Assembly: GCA_964519955.1 (NCBI GenBank)
Contig: CAZFLM010000098.1
Location: 1 to 20,927 of the forward strand
Source of the DNA: CAZFLM01 sp964519955
Lineage (GTDB): Bacteria > Armatimonadota > Chthonomonadetes > Chthonomonadales > CAJBBX01
Length of the DNA stretch: 20,927 bases
Direction of reading: 5' to 3'
The notes under the pieces are model-generated. The model saw only the letters and a list, made by a program, of their open reading frames with translations. It made no database searches and was not told where the DNA came from. Below, one piece after another: positions 6,702 through 15,302 of the stretch; position 1 is the stretch's first letter; each line of letters begins with the position of its first letter. The position numbers were made by a program, and so were the translations under genes.

Positions 6702-8090
6702 TCAGCGGGGGGTGGCCGGCGCCGTCGTATCGCCCCGCAGGATCAGCCCGCCAGGCCCGGTCGGAAGGGTGGTCCACTGCCCCAGGCGCAGTGCTGCCGA
6801 GGCGAGGAGGCGCCCGCTCAGTGGGTCGTAAGCGCGCAGCCGCAGCGCGACCCGCGCCTCCACCGTCAGCCCTCCCGGCCTGATGCCCACCGGCACGCCC
6901 ACGAACCGGCCCGGCCTGATCCCCACAGCCATCCGGGCGCACCCGTCGGGGCTGCCGGCCTCCTCCGGCCACGTTCGGTTCGGCTTGCCATTGGCGAACA
7001 CGGTGAGGGGGCTGAGCGCGTCCTTGGCGTCGGAACGCTGCCAGTTGGGGAGGTCGGGCGGCAGCAGGGCGACGAGATGCCGGTACCCGTCGATACCCGG
7101 CGTGTCCTCGAAGCGCCTGCGGCCCAGGGCCCCTGCGCCGCAGTGGAAGACATACATGGGCAGCCGGGCCGCAAATGCGAAGGCCGCCGCCATGGTCAGG
7201 CGTATCGGCGAGGTCTCGGTCGCGACCGATGCGCCGGGGCCGATGGGCTCGTTGCTGCTCACGGGGGGCAGGTCGGCCCGGCCGCCCAGTTCCCAGGGGT
7301 CGTAGACCGGTCCCCAACCATCGTCGACGCGCCGATCGCGGCTGAAGTGCCAGGTCGCGATATCGGCAGCGGAGTCGCGGTAGGTGTCGTCAACTGGGTA
7401 GGCGTGGTTCGAGCTTGTCGCGACCGGCACCTCGGTGCGGTCCGCCAGGTACCGGGTGAACTCCCGCAGGTCTGCGATGCCCTCCGTGCCCGGGAAGCCG
7501 TTCTGCCACGCCTCGTTGGCCACTTCCAGCAGGATGATCTTCTGCTCGCGTCCCGCCACGACGTCGGCCAGGACCCGGCGCATGTGCTCGATGCGAGTGG
7601 CCTTGCCCGGCATGAGCTGGGCGTCCGCGAAGACCGTGATCTGGGTGCGCAGTCCGTACCGGTCGAACGCGATGTCCACCAGGTCGCGCATCTGCTGCCA
7701 GTAGTCCGGCCAGGCGTCGATACGTCTGCCATCTTGCGTGGTGAAGCCGATGGGAGCGACCTCCAGCCCGGCCCACCCCGGGTGCCAGCCGACCATCGAC
7801 AGCATGCGGATGTAGCCGAACCCCTGGCGGGAGAGGAACGCCAGGTCGCTATGGAGGCGTGGGCGATCCTGCTTGCAGCGGCAGAGAGCAGTGAAATAGG
7901 AGACGCCGAGGCCCAGGAATGGCCCACCGGCATCGGCAAGGGCATGGTCGACGACACGTACGACGCCTCGGGGGCGCCGAGGGAGCGCGCGGCTCTCGCT
8001 GCGTGACGCCTCCGAGCGAGGGCTTGCAGAGGCCGTCAGCAGTGAGCCTGCCAGAACCTGGATCGCGGTCCGTCGCGGCAGCACTACCAT
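6702..8090 (-). CDS. Secreted clan GH-A-like glycoside hydrolase
   Basis: The protein has 462 residues. The start is the ATG at 8088-8090, which has GGAGGG five bases upstream and leads straight into an export signal. The frame could be extended to 8183, but those extra residues are unlike a signal and would touch the neighbouring gene. PRRTAIQVLAGSLL (5-18) is a twin-arginine-like signal. The rest reads as a TIM barrel: LEVANEAW carries an Asn-Glu pair (192-193), as in the acid/base of clan GH-A enzymes, and PPVSSNEPIGPG (Glu281) is a candidate nucleophile region. The C-terminal ~100 residues look like a beta-sandwich. Family (GH5, GH39 or other) and substrate are not assignable. Neighbouring CE15 and GH42 genes suggest plant polysaccharide. 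Confidence 0.65.
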   Translation of the reverse strand: MVVLPRRTAIQVLAGSLLTASASPRSEASRSESRALPRRPRGVVRVVDHALADAGGPFLGLGVSYFTALCRCKQDRPRLHSDLAFLSRQGFGYIRMLSMVGWHPGWAGLEVAPIGFTTQDGRRIDAWPDYWQQMRDLVDIAFDRYGLRTQITVFADAQLMPGKATRIEHMRRVLADVVAGREQKIILLEVANEAWQNGFPGTEGIADLREFTRYLADRTEVPVATSSNHAYPVDDTYRDSAADIATWHFSRDRRVDDGWGPVYDPWELGGRADLPPVSSNEPIGPGASVATETSPIRLTMAAAFAFAARLPMYVFHCGAGALGRRRFEDTPGIDGYRHLVALLPPDLPNWQRSDAKDALSPLTVFANGKPNRTWPEEAGSPDGCARMAVGIRPGRFVGVPVGIRPGGLTVEARVALRLRAYDPLSGRLLASAALRLGQWTTLPTGPGGLILRGDTTAPATPR

Positions 8091-8179
8091 CGCACCCTCC
8101 GGTGGCGCCCCGTGGCCAGGCGGCATCCGCCTGCTCGCTGGTCGCGTCACCACATTGTAGGAGGGCCGCGGGGAGTTGG

Positions 8180-8563
8180 TCAAGGGCTGGGCGCCACTGC
8201 CTCCGCGTAGCCCATACCCGCGAACCGCTCCAGGCCGACCTTGGTGAGGTGCTCCAGCTCAGCGAGCAGCGCTGGATCGGGCGCTCGGAAGTTGAAGCAC
8301 GACTTGCCCTGCATCCGCGCGCGCAGCTCAGGCGAGAGCGTATCGCGCAAGTCGGGGCAGGCATAGATGGGCATGAAGTGGAAACTGACGTAGGCCTTGC
8401 CCATGCGCACCGCGCCGAAGAACGTGCGGCACTTGCGCTTCGGGTCGTAGGCGCCGTCCAGGTAGTAGCACCTCGGCTCGTCGTGCACGACCGTCAGCCG
8501 GTGGGCGTGCGCGGCGAGGATGGGCTTGAGCGCGTCGAACGTCTCGCGGAACCGATCGGGCAT
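8180..8563 (-). CDS. Small DUF1801-like protein
   Basis: The protein has 127 residues, with no signal or membrane segment. It contains GKAYVSFHFMPIYACPDL, LRARMQGKSCFNF and HLTKVGLERFAGMGY, a pattern seen in small single-domain proteins of the DUF1801/YdhG-like fold, whose molecular role is unclear. GGAGGT lies 5 bases before the ATG on its strand. It stands 89 bases upstream of the hydrolase on the same strand and could share its transcript. Function unknown. Confidence 0.6.
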   Translation of the reverse strand: MPDRFRETFDALKPILAAHAHRLTVVHDEPRCYYLDGAYDPKRKCRTFFGAVRMGKAYVSFHFMPIYACPDLRDTLSPELRARMQGKSCFNFRAPDPALLAELEHLTKVGLERFAGMGYAEAVAPSP

Positions 8564-8801
8564 CGTGCGACCTCCTGCCCAGCCCTACGACTGTTCGCGA
8601 GCGGACGTTGCGCGGTCGCTCGGAGGAAGGCAGCATGGGCGGCAGCCTGAGCGGACGCAGATCGCCGGGTGCGAGGGGCGTACGACCTGGCTCTGCTCAG
8701 GCCTGCAGATTGTGCACTGCCCTTCTAGGCCGGTGACGCACGCTGGCTGTGCCAGACCCATTGCTGCGGCGAGGCCATCTCTCGATCATCCGGGAGGTCA
8801 T

Positions 8802-9131
8802 GTGGAGTACATGGACTGGCTGGTTGCCGCGGGCGACGCGACGGACGCCCTGCTTGCCCGGGCCGACGCGATCTCCGCGGCGTGCCCGCACTGCGGTAGC
8901 AGGAGCCTGGACCTCCAGTACATCGCCGACCCGGAGTCGCGGACCGGGTGGGGGCTCATCTGGTGCAAGTCGTGCTTGCACGGCCTGCGTCTCTACCGCT
9001 TGAGCGTTCGGCCCGGGGTGCCGTTCCTGCCGCTCGAGGCAGCAGACCAGATAGCCGTCAGGCTGCCGGCGCGCATCACGGAGGTCGTGCCCAAGGACCG
9101 GGAACCTCGGCCTCGCAAGAAGGCCCGGTGA
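8802..9131 (+). CDS. Small double-CxxC (zinc ribbon) protein
   Basis: The protein has 109 residues from the GTG at 8802, with GGGAGG four bases upstream; the ATG at 8811 is the alternative. A helical N-terminus (about 26 residues) is followed by one zinc ribbon made of CPHC (28-31) and CKSC (55-58), with the strand segment WGLIWCKSCLHGLRLYRL between and after. The tail is basic (EPRPRKKAR). No export signal. The fold is a treble-clef or ribbon that could bind zinc and nucleic acid or a protein partner. I do not recognise the family by name. It is collinear with the esterase, 50 bases away. The 238 bases before it (8564-8801) hold no visible gene. Confidence 0.65.
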   Translation: MEYMDWLVAAGDATDALLARADAISAACPHCGSRSLDLQYIADPESRTGWGLIWCKSCLHGLRLYRLSVRPGVPFLPLEAADQIAVRLPARITEVVPKDREPRPRKKAR

Positions 9132-9181
9132 GGATGGTTGGCGGAAGCATATGGCGTGTTTCACCGAGGACGGGGGAGCGA

Positions 9182-10474
9182 ATGGACCACACGATGAACC
9201 GGCGCGAGCTGCTGATCGCCGCGGCCGCGGGAGGAGCGATGATGATGAGTGGCGGCGCCGAGGCGCTGACGACCGACCTGCCGGCGTTCGCCGACCTGCC
9301 GAGCGTACCGGAGCTGCCCGACCCGCTGAAGATGCTCTCCGGCAAACCGGTCGCGACGCCGTCCGAGTGGAGGAGCATGCGCCGGCCGGAGCTGCGCCTG
9401 CTGTTCCAGCACTACATGTATGGCTTCCTCCCGAAGCCCCCCAAGCGCGTCGAGGTGACGCTGGAGCGGGAAGAGCGAGCGTACTTCGGCGGCAAGGCGA
9501 CGAAGCGCGAGGTGGCGCTGCACATCGGCCCACCCGGCGCGGCCCCGCTGCGCCTCATGCTCATCGTGCCGAACCGCCGCACGAAGCCCGCGCCGGTGTT
9601 CATCGGCATCGCCTTCTTCGGCAACCACGCGCTCGTCAACGATCCCACGATCGCGATCAACGACCGCTGGATCCGCTCGGACCACGGCGTCGTCGACAAC
9701 CGGGCCGCCGAGGCGTCGCGCGGGATGCTGGCGAACCAGTGGTGCCTGGAGAAGATCATCGACCGCGGCTACGCCACCGCGACGTTCTACTACGGCGACG
9801 TGGAGCCGGACTACCCGGATGCGCCGGACGGCCTCCGCGCGCTGATGCACAAGCCCGGCACCCCGCACGGCAAGCACGAGTGGGGCGCCGTCGCCGCATG
9901 GGCGTGGGGCATCCACCGCGTTGTCGACTACCTGGTGAAGCAGCCCGACATCGACGCGAAGCGCATCGCCGCGGTGGGCCATTCGCGCAACGGCAAGGCC
10001 ACGCTCCTCGCCGCCGCGTTCGACGACCGCATCGCGGTGGCGTTCCCGCACCAGGCCGGCTGCGGCGGCACCGCCCCGAGCCGTGGCACGGTGGGGGAGA
10101 GCGTCGAGCGCATCAACACGGTCTTCCCGCACTGGTTCTGCGACACGTTCAAAGAGTTCAACCGCGAGCCGCAGCGCCTGCCGTTCGATCAGCACTGCCT
10201 GGCCGCGCTCGTGGCGCCGCGCCCGGTCCTCTTCTCCAACGCGGAGCAGGACACCTGGGCCAACTGGGCAGGCCAGTTCGAGGTGCTGCAGGCGGCGGAC
10301 AAGGTGTACCGGTTGCTCGGCGTCGAGGGTCTCGCGGCCGATGCGCTGCCGCCCATGCGCAAGCTCATCGACAGCCGCCTCGGCTACTACATCCGCCCCG
10401 GCAGCCACTCGATGCTGGAGGAGGACTGGGACGTGTTCCTCGCCTATGCCGACAGGCACCTGGGCAAGCCGTAG
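9182..10474 (+). CDS. Glucuronoyl esterase (CE15) with Tat-type signal
   Basis: The protein has 430 residues. GGGGGAG just before the ATG at 9182 sets the start; an ATG at 9194 is the alternative. NRRELLIAAAAGG (6-18) is a twin-arginine-type signal, so the enzyme is exported. The fold is alpha/beta hydrolase: FQHYMYGFLP (75-84) is the family's early helix, GHSRNGK (266-272) holds the nucleophile Ser268, GCGGT (293-297) follows, and His409 in RPGSHSMLEEDW is the catalytic histidine; a Glu in NAEQD (near 355) may be the acid. CE15 enzymes cleave the ester between lignin alcohols and the 4-O-methyl-glucuronic acid side groups of xylan. Substrate is inferred from family. Confidence 0.85.
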   Translation: MDHTMNRRELLIAAAAGGAMMMSGGAEALTTDLPAFADLPSVPELPDPLKMLSGKPVATPSEWRSMRRPELRLLFQHYMYGFLPKPPKRVEVTLEREERAYFGGKATKREVALHIGPPGAAPLRLMLIVPNRRTKPAPVFIGIAFFGNHALVNDPTIAINDRWIRSDHGVVDNRAAEASRGMLANQWCLEKIIDRGYATATFYYGDVEPDYPDAPDGLRALMHKPGTPHGKHEWGAVAAWAWGIHRVVDYLVKQPDIDAKRIAAVGHSRNGKATLLAAAFDDRIAVAFPHQAGCGGTAPSRGTVGESVERINTVFPHWFCDTFKEFNREPQRLPFDQHCLAALVAPRPVLFSNAEQDTWANWAGQFEVLQAADKVYRLLGVEGLAADALPPMRKLIDSRLGYYIRPGSHSMLEEDWDVFLAYADRHLGKP

Positions 10475-10483
10475 CGCCCACCT

Positions 10484-10660
10484 GGCGGGCAGGGACGCCC
10501 GCCCTACCACGACGCTGTGCCGGGCGAAGGGCGTGCTGTCGGCAGGTTGTACCGGACGGGCAGGGACGCCCATCCCACCACGGCGCTGTGCCGGGCGAGG
10601 GCCGTGCCGTCTGTAGGTTGTACGGGACGGGCGGGGACGCCCATCCCACCACGGCTCCTT
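10484..10660. repeat. 71-bp tandem repeat with conserved hairpin
   Basis: The core GGGACGCCC(A/G)(T/C)CC(C/T)ACCA starts at 10492, 10563 and 10634, exactly 71 bases apart, with the spacer GCTGTGCCGGGCGA(A/G)GG...GTTGTAC(C/G)GGAC also shared. Each core is flanked by an inverted repeat: the first copy has GGCGGGC (10484-10490) and GCCCGCC (10497-10503) around AGGGAC. It fills the gap between two convergent genes. Related single copies lie at 19047 and 20853. Confidence 0.85.
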
Positions 10661-10710
10661 GGGCCAAACACAGAAGCGGGCGGCGCCCCACACGCCGGCA
10701 CCGCCCACCG

Positions 10711-10738
10711 TTCGACCTTCGACTTTCGACCTTCGACC
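10711..10738. repeat. Four 7-bp tandem repeats (TTCGACC)
   Basis: TTCGACC, TTCGACT, TTCGACC, TTCGACC stand head to tail, ending five bases before the stop of the next minus-strand gene. The same TCGAAGG/TCGAAAG pattern is a common intergenic motif of some environmental bacterial genomes. No function can be read from it. Confidence 0.8.
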
Positions 10739-10742
10739 GCGC

Positions 10743-13061
10743 CTACCTCGCCACTCCCACCCACACCCCCAACGCCGACAGCGTGCCCGTCACCTCCGAA
10801 CCGGCCAGCGACAGCGCGGGCTTCATATCTGGCAGCAGCGGCGCGGTGGACTTCAGCTTGCCCGGCAGCGCGAGCTTCACCGGCAGCTCGGCCTTGGCGT
10901 TCGTGTTCACCACGCAGACCAGCGTCCGGCCGCCCAGGCGCCAGGTGCCGGCGTACAGCTCCTTCGAGCCGGTCTCCACCTTGGCTCGCAGGCCGTTGAG
11001 CACGAAGTCCTGCAGGGCAGTGATCTCGCGGGGCATGGTCTTCATCGCGGCCCACAGCTCGGGGTGGTCCGTCACCCGGAAGCGGCCGTCGTCGTACACG
11101 TAGTAGATGATCCCCTTCGCGCCGCCGAGCAGCGCCAGGTAGGTCATGTTGCGCACCTCGTCGTAGTTCGGCACGCGCGACCAGCCCGAGTCCGGGTAGC
11201 CGAAGCACTGCGGGATGGCGATCAGGCCGTGGTGGTGCTTCGCTGCTTCGGCGCTCGCCGACGAGATGCAGTCGTACACCACCGAGGTGGGGCTGCTCGG
11301 GAGCGGGTAGGGGTCCGGCGCGATGATGTCGGCGGCGCCCGCGTAGCGCGCGTAGCTGGAGGGCACGCAGAGCGTCATGTAGCTGGGGTGGTTCGGGTCC
11401 GCCTGTTTGAACCGGTCCTGCCGCGACGCCATCTCCTCCGCCGATGTGCCCGTCCCGTCCGGCTCGTCGCCCGGGTTCCAGGCCAGCACTGCCGGGTGGT
11501 CCTTGTACCGCGTGATCACCTGGATCGGGTCCACGCCGAACTCGGTGACCACCTTCACGTTGAGCTTCTGCGCTTCGTCGAGGAACGTCTGCCACTCGTC
11601 GACCGTCTTCACGCCGGCGTGCACCGCGTTGTAGCCGGCCGCCGCGATGTCGCGCAGGAACCGAAGGCGGTGCTCCGCATCGAACGCCCAGGATACGTGG
11701 TACCAGCCGAACGGGAAGAACGGCTTGCGCTTCACCAGGATCGTGCCATCCGGCCGCACGCCTACCGTGGGCTCGGGATGGCGCCAGAAGTCGGCCGAGC
11801 CCTCGCCCAGGACCTTGTCGCCCTCCTTCAGCGTGGCCGAGAACGTGTGCTTCCCGAGCGCCAGGTGCTTCATGTAGATGGGGCTAGACACGGTTGCGGA
11901 TGGGTTGCGCTGCTGCAGCACGAGCGTGCCGTCCAGGCGCAGCTCTACGGTCAGCGCCTCGGGCTTGGCGTCCATCGGCGGCGTCAGGTTCGCGAGGCCC
12001 GCGATCACGGGCGTGTTCTTGTAGACGTGGCGCTCGGCGACCGTCGGCTGTACCGCCTCCGGCACGTGCATCCTCTGCTCCAACGTCAGCGGCGCCTTGC
12101 CCTGCGGCTCGATCGTGACCTGCCACTGAACGTCGCCGCGCTGCGTCAGGTTGGTCTGAACGCTCAGCACGAGCGGCTCCGGGCCGGGCGAGAACGGGCG
12201 CGCCTGCGACTGATGTGTGCCGCAGACGCGCACGGCCGCCTTCGCCCAGCCGATCTCCGGATCGGTGCGCTTGAGGCGAACCGTGACGGTGCGCTTGCCC
12301 GGCGCCGCACGGCCCAGGTCGATGCCGAGCACCTCGACGCCGGAGCGCAGTGCCCGGGTGCGCATCCACACGTTCGTCAGGAGGCCGGTCGCCAGGGCGC
12401 GCGTGGCGTCGCCGCTGAAGCGGAAGTAGCTCGTCACGACGACGCAGCCGCTGCCCACGTTGCGCGCCACCAGCAGGCTCTTGTCGTCGGCGCACTTCAC
12501 CAGGTTGCTCCAGCCGGCGCCCCACGTGTCCAGGTGCGCCCAGATGCCGCCCTTCGCCTGGATGAGCGCGGCCAGCTCGACCGGCGCGTGCAGCAGCGTG
12601 TCCACCTTGTCGCATACCACCGCGTCCGAGCCGCCGTGCGCCTTGGTGAAGGGGGCACAGCCCGCCGAGGTGAGCGCGAAGTCCGGTCCAAGCCGCCCCA
12701 CCCATTGGCCGATGGTGGTGTCGTAGCTGGCGTCCGTCACGATGAGCGAGCCGCCGCGCCGCAGGAACGCGAGCCACTGCTCCTTGTAGGGCGCCAGGTC
12801 CACCGGGTGTTCGAGGTTCGCCACGCCCGTCGCGATGACCATGTCGAACTCGCCCAGGCGCTCCGTCAGCTTCGGCAACTGCGTGTTCTCGAACTTCTCG
12901 AAGCTCCATCCGAGCGCCTGCAGGTGCCCGTCGAACTCGTCCTTGAACCCGTAGCCGCCCCAGGACGAGTAGACGACCGCGACCCTCGGCGTGGCGGCCG
13001 CGGACGATCCTGGCGCGGCCAGGACCAGCATGGCGGCGAGCAGCAGCATGTATCTGAGCAT
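10743..13061 (-). CDS. Secreted two-domain protein: ThuA-like domain plus TIM-barrel hydrolase
   Basis: The protein has 772 residues. GGAGGA lies 7-8 bases before the ATG (13059-13061), followed by a Sec signal peptide (MLLLAAMLVLAAPGSSAAA). Residues about 26-235 form a flavodoxin-like domain of the ThuA/glutamine-amidotransferase type (RVAVVYSSW, MVIATGVANL, LRRGGSLIVTDASYD). Residues 240-430 are beta-rich linkers. Residues about 445-690 form a TIM barrel: FFPFGWYHV, then DHPAVLAWNPGDEPDG with candidate acid/base Glu533, then GLIAIPQCFGYP. A final beta domain ends the chain. This matches GH2/GH42-like barrels in Armatimonadota and Planctomycetota but no exact family. It points away from the GH42-like gene, so the two probably share a control region. 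Confidence 0.75.
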   Translation of the reverse strand: MLRYMLLLAAMLVLAAPGSSAAATPRVAVVYSSWGGYGFKDEFDGHLQALGWSFEKFENTQLPKLTERLGEFDMVIATGVANLEHPVDLAPYKEQWLAFLRRGGSLIVTDASYDTTIGQWVGRLGPDFALTSAGCAPFTKAHGGSDAVVCDKVDTLLHAPVELAALIQAKGGIWAHLDTWGAGWSNLVKCADDKSLLVARNVGSGCVVVTSYFRFSGDATRALATGLLTNVWMRTRALRSGVEVLGIDLGRAAPGKRTVTVRLKRTDPEIGWAKAAVRVCGTHQSQARPFSPGPEPLVLSVQTNLTQRGDVQWQVTIEPQGKAPLTLEQRMHVPEAVQPTVAERHVYKNTPVIAGLANLTPPMDAKPEALTVELRLDGTLVLQQRNPSATVSSPIYMKHLALGKHTFSATLKEGDKVLGEGSADFWRHPEPTVGVRPDGTILVKRKPFFPFGWYHVSWAFDAEHRLRFLRDIAAAGYNAVHAGVKTVDEWQTFLDEAQKLNVKVVTEFGVDPIQVITRYKDHPAVLAWNPGDEPDGTGTSAEEMASRQDRFKQADPNHPSYMTLCVPSSYARYAGAADIIAPDPYPLPSSPTSVVYDCISSASAEAAKHHHGLIAIPQCFGYPDSGWSRVPNYDEVRNMTYLALLGGAKGIIYYVYDDGRFRVTDHPELWAAMKTMPREITALQDFVLNGLRAKVETGSKELYAGTWRLGGRTLVCVVNTNAKAELPVKLALPGKLKSTAPLLPDMKPALSLAGSEVTGTLSALGVWVGVAR

Positions 13062-13231
13062 CGGGCGTCCTCCTTCGGCCTGGCGGCGGCCTTGCTGCAG
13101 CCCTATTGGACGCTCGCACCGCGTTCTCCTGGGGATGGCCCCACCGGCTGCGTGCCCTCTGTCCCGCGCATCGCAGGACTTCCGCGCCCCCGGCCCGAAC
13201 CGTGCTGCGTCGCGGACACAGGAGGCGCACC
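13062..13231. promoter_or_regulatory. Shared upstream region of two divergent hydrolase genes
   Basis: The 170 bases between the two start codons must hold the promoters of both secreted hydrolases. Ribosome binding sites are clear at both ends (GGAGGA on the minus strand near 13070; AGGAGG at 13220-13225 on the plus strand). I cannot point to convincing -35/-10 boxes or an operator palindrome. Confidence 0.5.
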
Positions 13232-15199
13232 ATGCTCGGTACCTTGCTCTGCCTGCTCGCCCTTTGCCAGGCCCAGACCCAGGAGGCCGCCGTGCCGGAG
13301 ATCGGCCCCACGCCCGTGCCGTTCTACACGGGCAACCTCAGCGTCGATTCGTTCATGTTCTACTTCGGCACGCGCAAGGAGCCGCCGGCGCCCCAGGTGA
13401 CCGCGGAGAGCATCGCCCAGCTTAAGCGCATCTCGTGCTTTGCCGTCTGCGACTACCTGTCGTGGCCGCTCATCGAGAAGGAGCGCGGCAAGTGGGACTT
13501 CTCGCTCTACCAGGACAACGCCGCCCGGCTGCGCAAGGCGGGCATCCGGTACAACATCTTCGCCTGGCTGCACTTCCCGCCGAAGTGGTACCACGACAAC
13601 CCGGACTTCGTGCGCTACCGGTGCCTGGAGCACGACGAGCCGCTCGACCAGATGTCGCTCTGGGCCCCCGCAACCCGCCGCATCTACGAGGAGTTCTACA
13701 AGCAGCTCGGCCAGGCGATGGGCGGCGACATCGCGTTCGTCCGCCTCGCGATGCCCTCCGAGTACGGGGAGATCGGCTACCCCTGCGGCATGACGAACTG
13801 GCTCGTCCCGCAGCCGCACGTGCATGCCGGCTTCTGGTGCGGCGATCCGTGCGCCAGGCAGTCCTTCCGCGAGTTCGCCATCAAGCGCTACCGCACCGTG
13901 GCCGCCCTGAACGCAGCGTGGGGCACGTCGTTCGCCTCGGCCGAGCAGATCGCGCTGCCCTCCGTGGCTCCCGACGCCGTGGCGAAGCTCCGCCTGCCGG
14001 AGGAGAGGGCCGCGCGCCTCTGGCGGCTCGACTTCCAGGACTGGTACAACCAGAGCCAGACCGACTTCCTGGTGTGGGCGGCCGGGGCGGTGCGGCGCGG
14101 CCTGCCGGGCTACCCCGCGAAGCTGGGCGCCGGCGATCTGCGGACTCGCAAGGAGATCATTGCGAGCCTCGGGTATGGCGCGGAATCGCCGGGCTATGGC
14201 AACGACCAGAGCCGCCACGTGAAGGCGATGAAGGACGCGGGCCTCTCGGCGCAGACGCCGGGCGACATCGGCTACTTTGCCACCCGGCGCGTCTCGACAG
14301 CCTGCGCCCTCTACGGAGTGCCCTACTACACCGAGCCGCCGGGCGACGTGAACCGCAACCGCGAGGTCCAGCGCATCTGGATGGACGCCAGCAACGGGTC
14401 GCAGGTCTACTTCGACTATCCGCAGAACCTCGACGGTGCCCGCGACGTGTTCGCCAGGTACAAGGAGCATCTCGTCGGGCAGCGCTCCATCGCGAGCCTG
14501 GCGCTCCTGCTGCCATCGACCACGCTCTCGCTGCACCCGGAGTGGGGCTGGCCGCCGTACCTGCACGGCTTCTCCGACGTGCTGCGCGACGCCGCGGACT
14601 TCGAGGTGGTCGACGAGCGCCTGATCGCGGATGGGGCGCTCAAGCGCTTCGTCATCCGCATCCTCGTCCTCGCCGACACGGAGTACCTGCCGGCGGCCAC
14701 GCTGCGCTCGCTTGCGGCCTGGGTGCGCTCCGGCGGCGTGCTCGTGGCGCTGCAGGCCGCGCCGATCCGCGCGATCGACGGCTCGGACGCCGCCTGGCAG
14801 GCGCTCGCGCCGCAGTCGCCGCCCGCCGACTGGACGACCGACCTGGCCGGCGCCTGGAAGCGCGGCTCGCGGCGGGTGGGGAAGGGGGCGGTGCTGGCGC
14901 TGCCCGGCGGGCCCGAGCGCATCCGCGACCACGCCGCCGTCGTCGCCCGGCTCAACACGGACCTGGCTTCCGTTCTCAGGGGCGCCGCGAATGCCGCGCA
15001 GATCGATCCGGCCTTCGACGGGGTGCTCTCGACCCTCTTCCGCGACCGCATCCTCTACTTCAACCCGACCGACCAGGCGATCACGAAGGCGGTAGCGCTC
15101 CGGGCGGACGACTTCGCCGGCGCTGCGCCGAAGCCCGAGAAGCTGGCGTTCACGCTGGACCTGGCACCGCACAGCATCGCGAGCGTGCCGCTGCGGTAG
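13232..15199 (+). CDS. Secreted GH42-like beta-galactosidase
   Basis: The protein has 655 residues. ACAGGAGG with a 6-base gap sets the ATG at 13232, followed by a signal peptide (LGTLLCLLALCQAQ). Residues about 55-400 are a TIM barrel of the GH42 type: VCDYLSWPLIEKERGKWDF, then YNIFAWLHFPPKW, then MPSEYGEIGYP with candidate acid/base Glu177 or Glu180. The stretch YRTVAALNAAWGTSFAS (220-236) is typical of GH42 (F/Y...LN.AWGT.F). Residues about 421-510 fit the trimerisation domain with glutamine-amidotransferase-like fold (YLPAATLRSLAAWVRSGG). The expected reaction is hydrolysis of terminal beta-galactosides. The exported location and the divergent hydrolase beside it suggest polysaccharide use. 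Substrate not certain. Confidence 0.8.
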   Translation: MLGTLLCLLALCQAQTQEAAVPEIGPTPVPFYTGNLSVDSFMFYFGTRKEPPAPQVTAESIAQLKRISCFAVCDYLSWPLIEKERGKWDFSLYQDNAARLRKAGIRYNIFAWLHFPPKWYHDNPDFVRYRCLEHDEPLDQMSLWAPATRRIYEEFYKQLGQAMGGDIAFVRLAMPSEYGEIGYPCGMTNWLVPQPHVHAGFWCGDPCARQSFREFAIKRYRTVAALNAAWGTSFASAEQIALPSVAPDAVAKLRLPEERAARLWRLDFQDWYNQSQTDFLVWAAGAVRRGLPGYPAKLGAGDLRTRKEIIASLGYGAESPGYGNDQSRHVKAMKDAGLSAQTPGDIGYFATRRVSTACALYGVPYYTEPPGDVNRNREVQRIWMDASNGSQVYFDYPQNLDGARDVFARYKEHLVGQRSIASLALLLPSTTLSLHPEWGWPPYLHGFSDVLRDAADFEVVDERLIADGALKRFVIRILVLADTEYLPAATLRSLAAWVRSGGVLVALQAAPIRAIDGSDAAWQALAPQSPPADWTTDLAGAWKRGSRRVGKGAVLALPGGPERIRDHAAVVARLNTDLASVLRGAANAAQIDPAFDGVLSTLFRDRILYFNPTDQAITKAVALRADDFAGAAPKPEKLAFTLDLAPHSIASVPLR

Positions 15200-15302
15200 C
15201 GCGGCTAGGTGGATGCCAAAGTGGACGATGGGCAACGGGCGCGAACGGGACGCTGGCGTTGCGCGTCCCTATGACCGACACGGTACGCAAGGAGGTGCCA
15301 GG

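Noticed and set aside
6675..8006. Plus-strand open frame over the secreted hydrolase
   Set aside because: No ribosome binding site or motif; the minus frame has a Tat-like signal and hydrolase motifs.
10484..10660. Possible CRISPR array
   Set aside because: The spacer parts between cores are also conserved between copies, so this is a plain 71-bp tandem repeat; no cas gene is present.
10659..13400. Very long plus-strand open frame (about 900 codons) opposite the ThuA-like/TIM-barrel gene
   Set aside because: Its translation is Arg/His/Val-rich with no motif; it mirrors the codon positions of the minus-strand gene, which has a signal peptide and ribosome binding site.
13103..15235. Long minus-strand open frame opposite the GH42-like gene
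   Set aside because: Arg/Ala/His-rich shadow of a GC-rich gene; the plus strand shows clear GH42 motifs.
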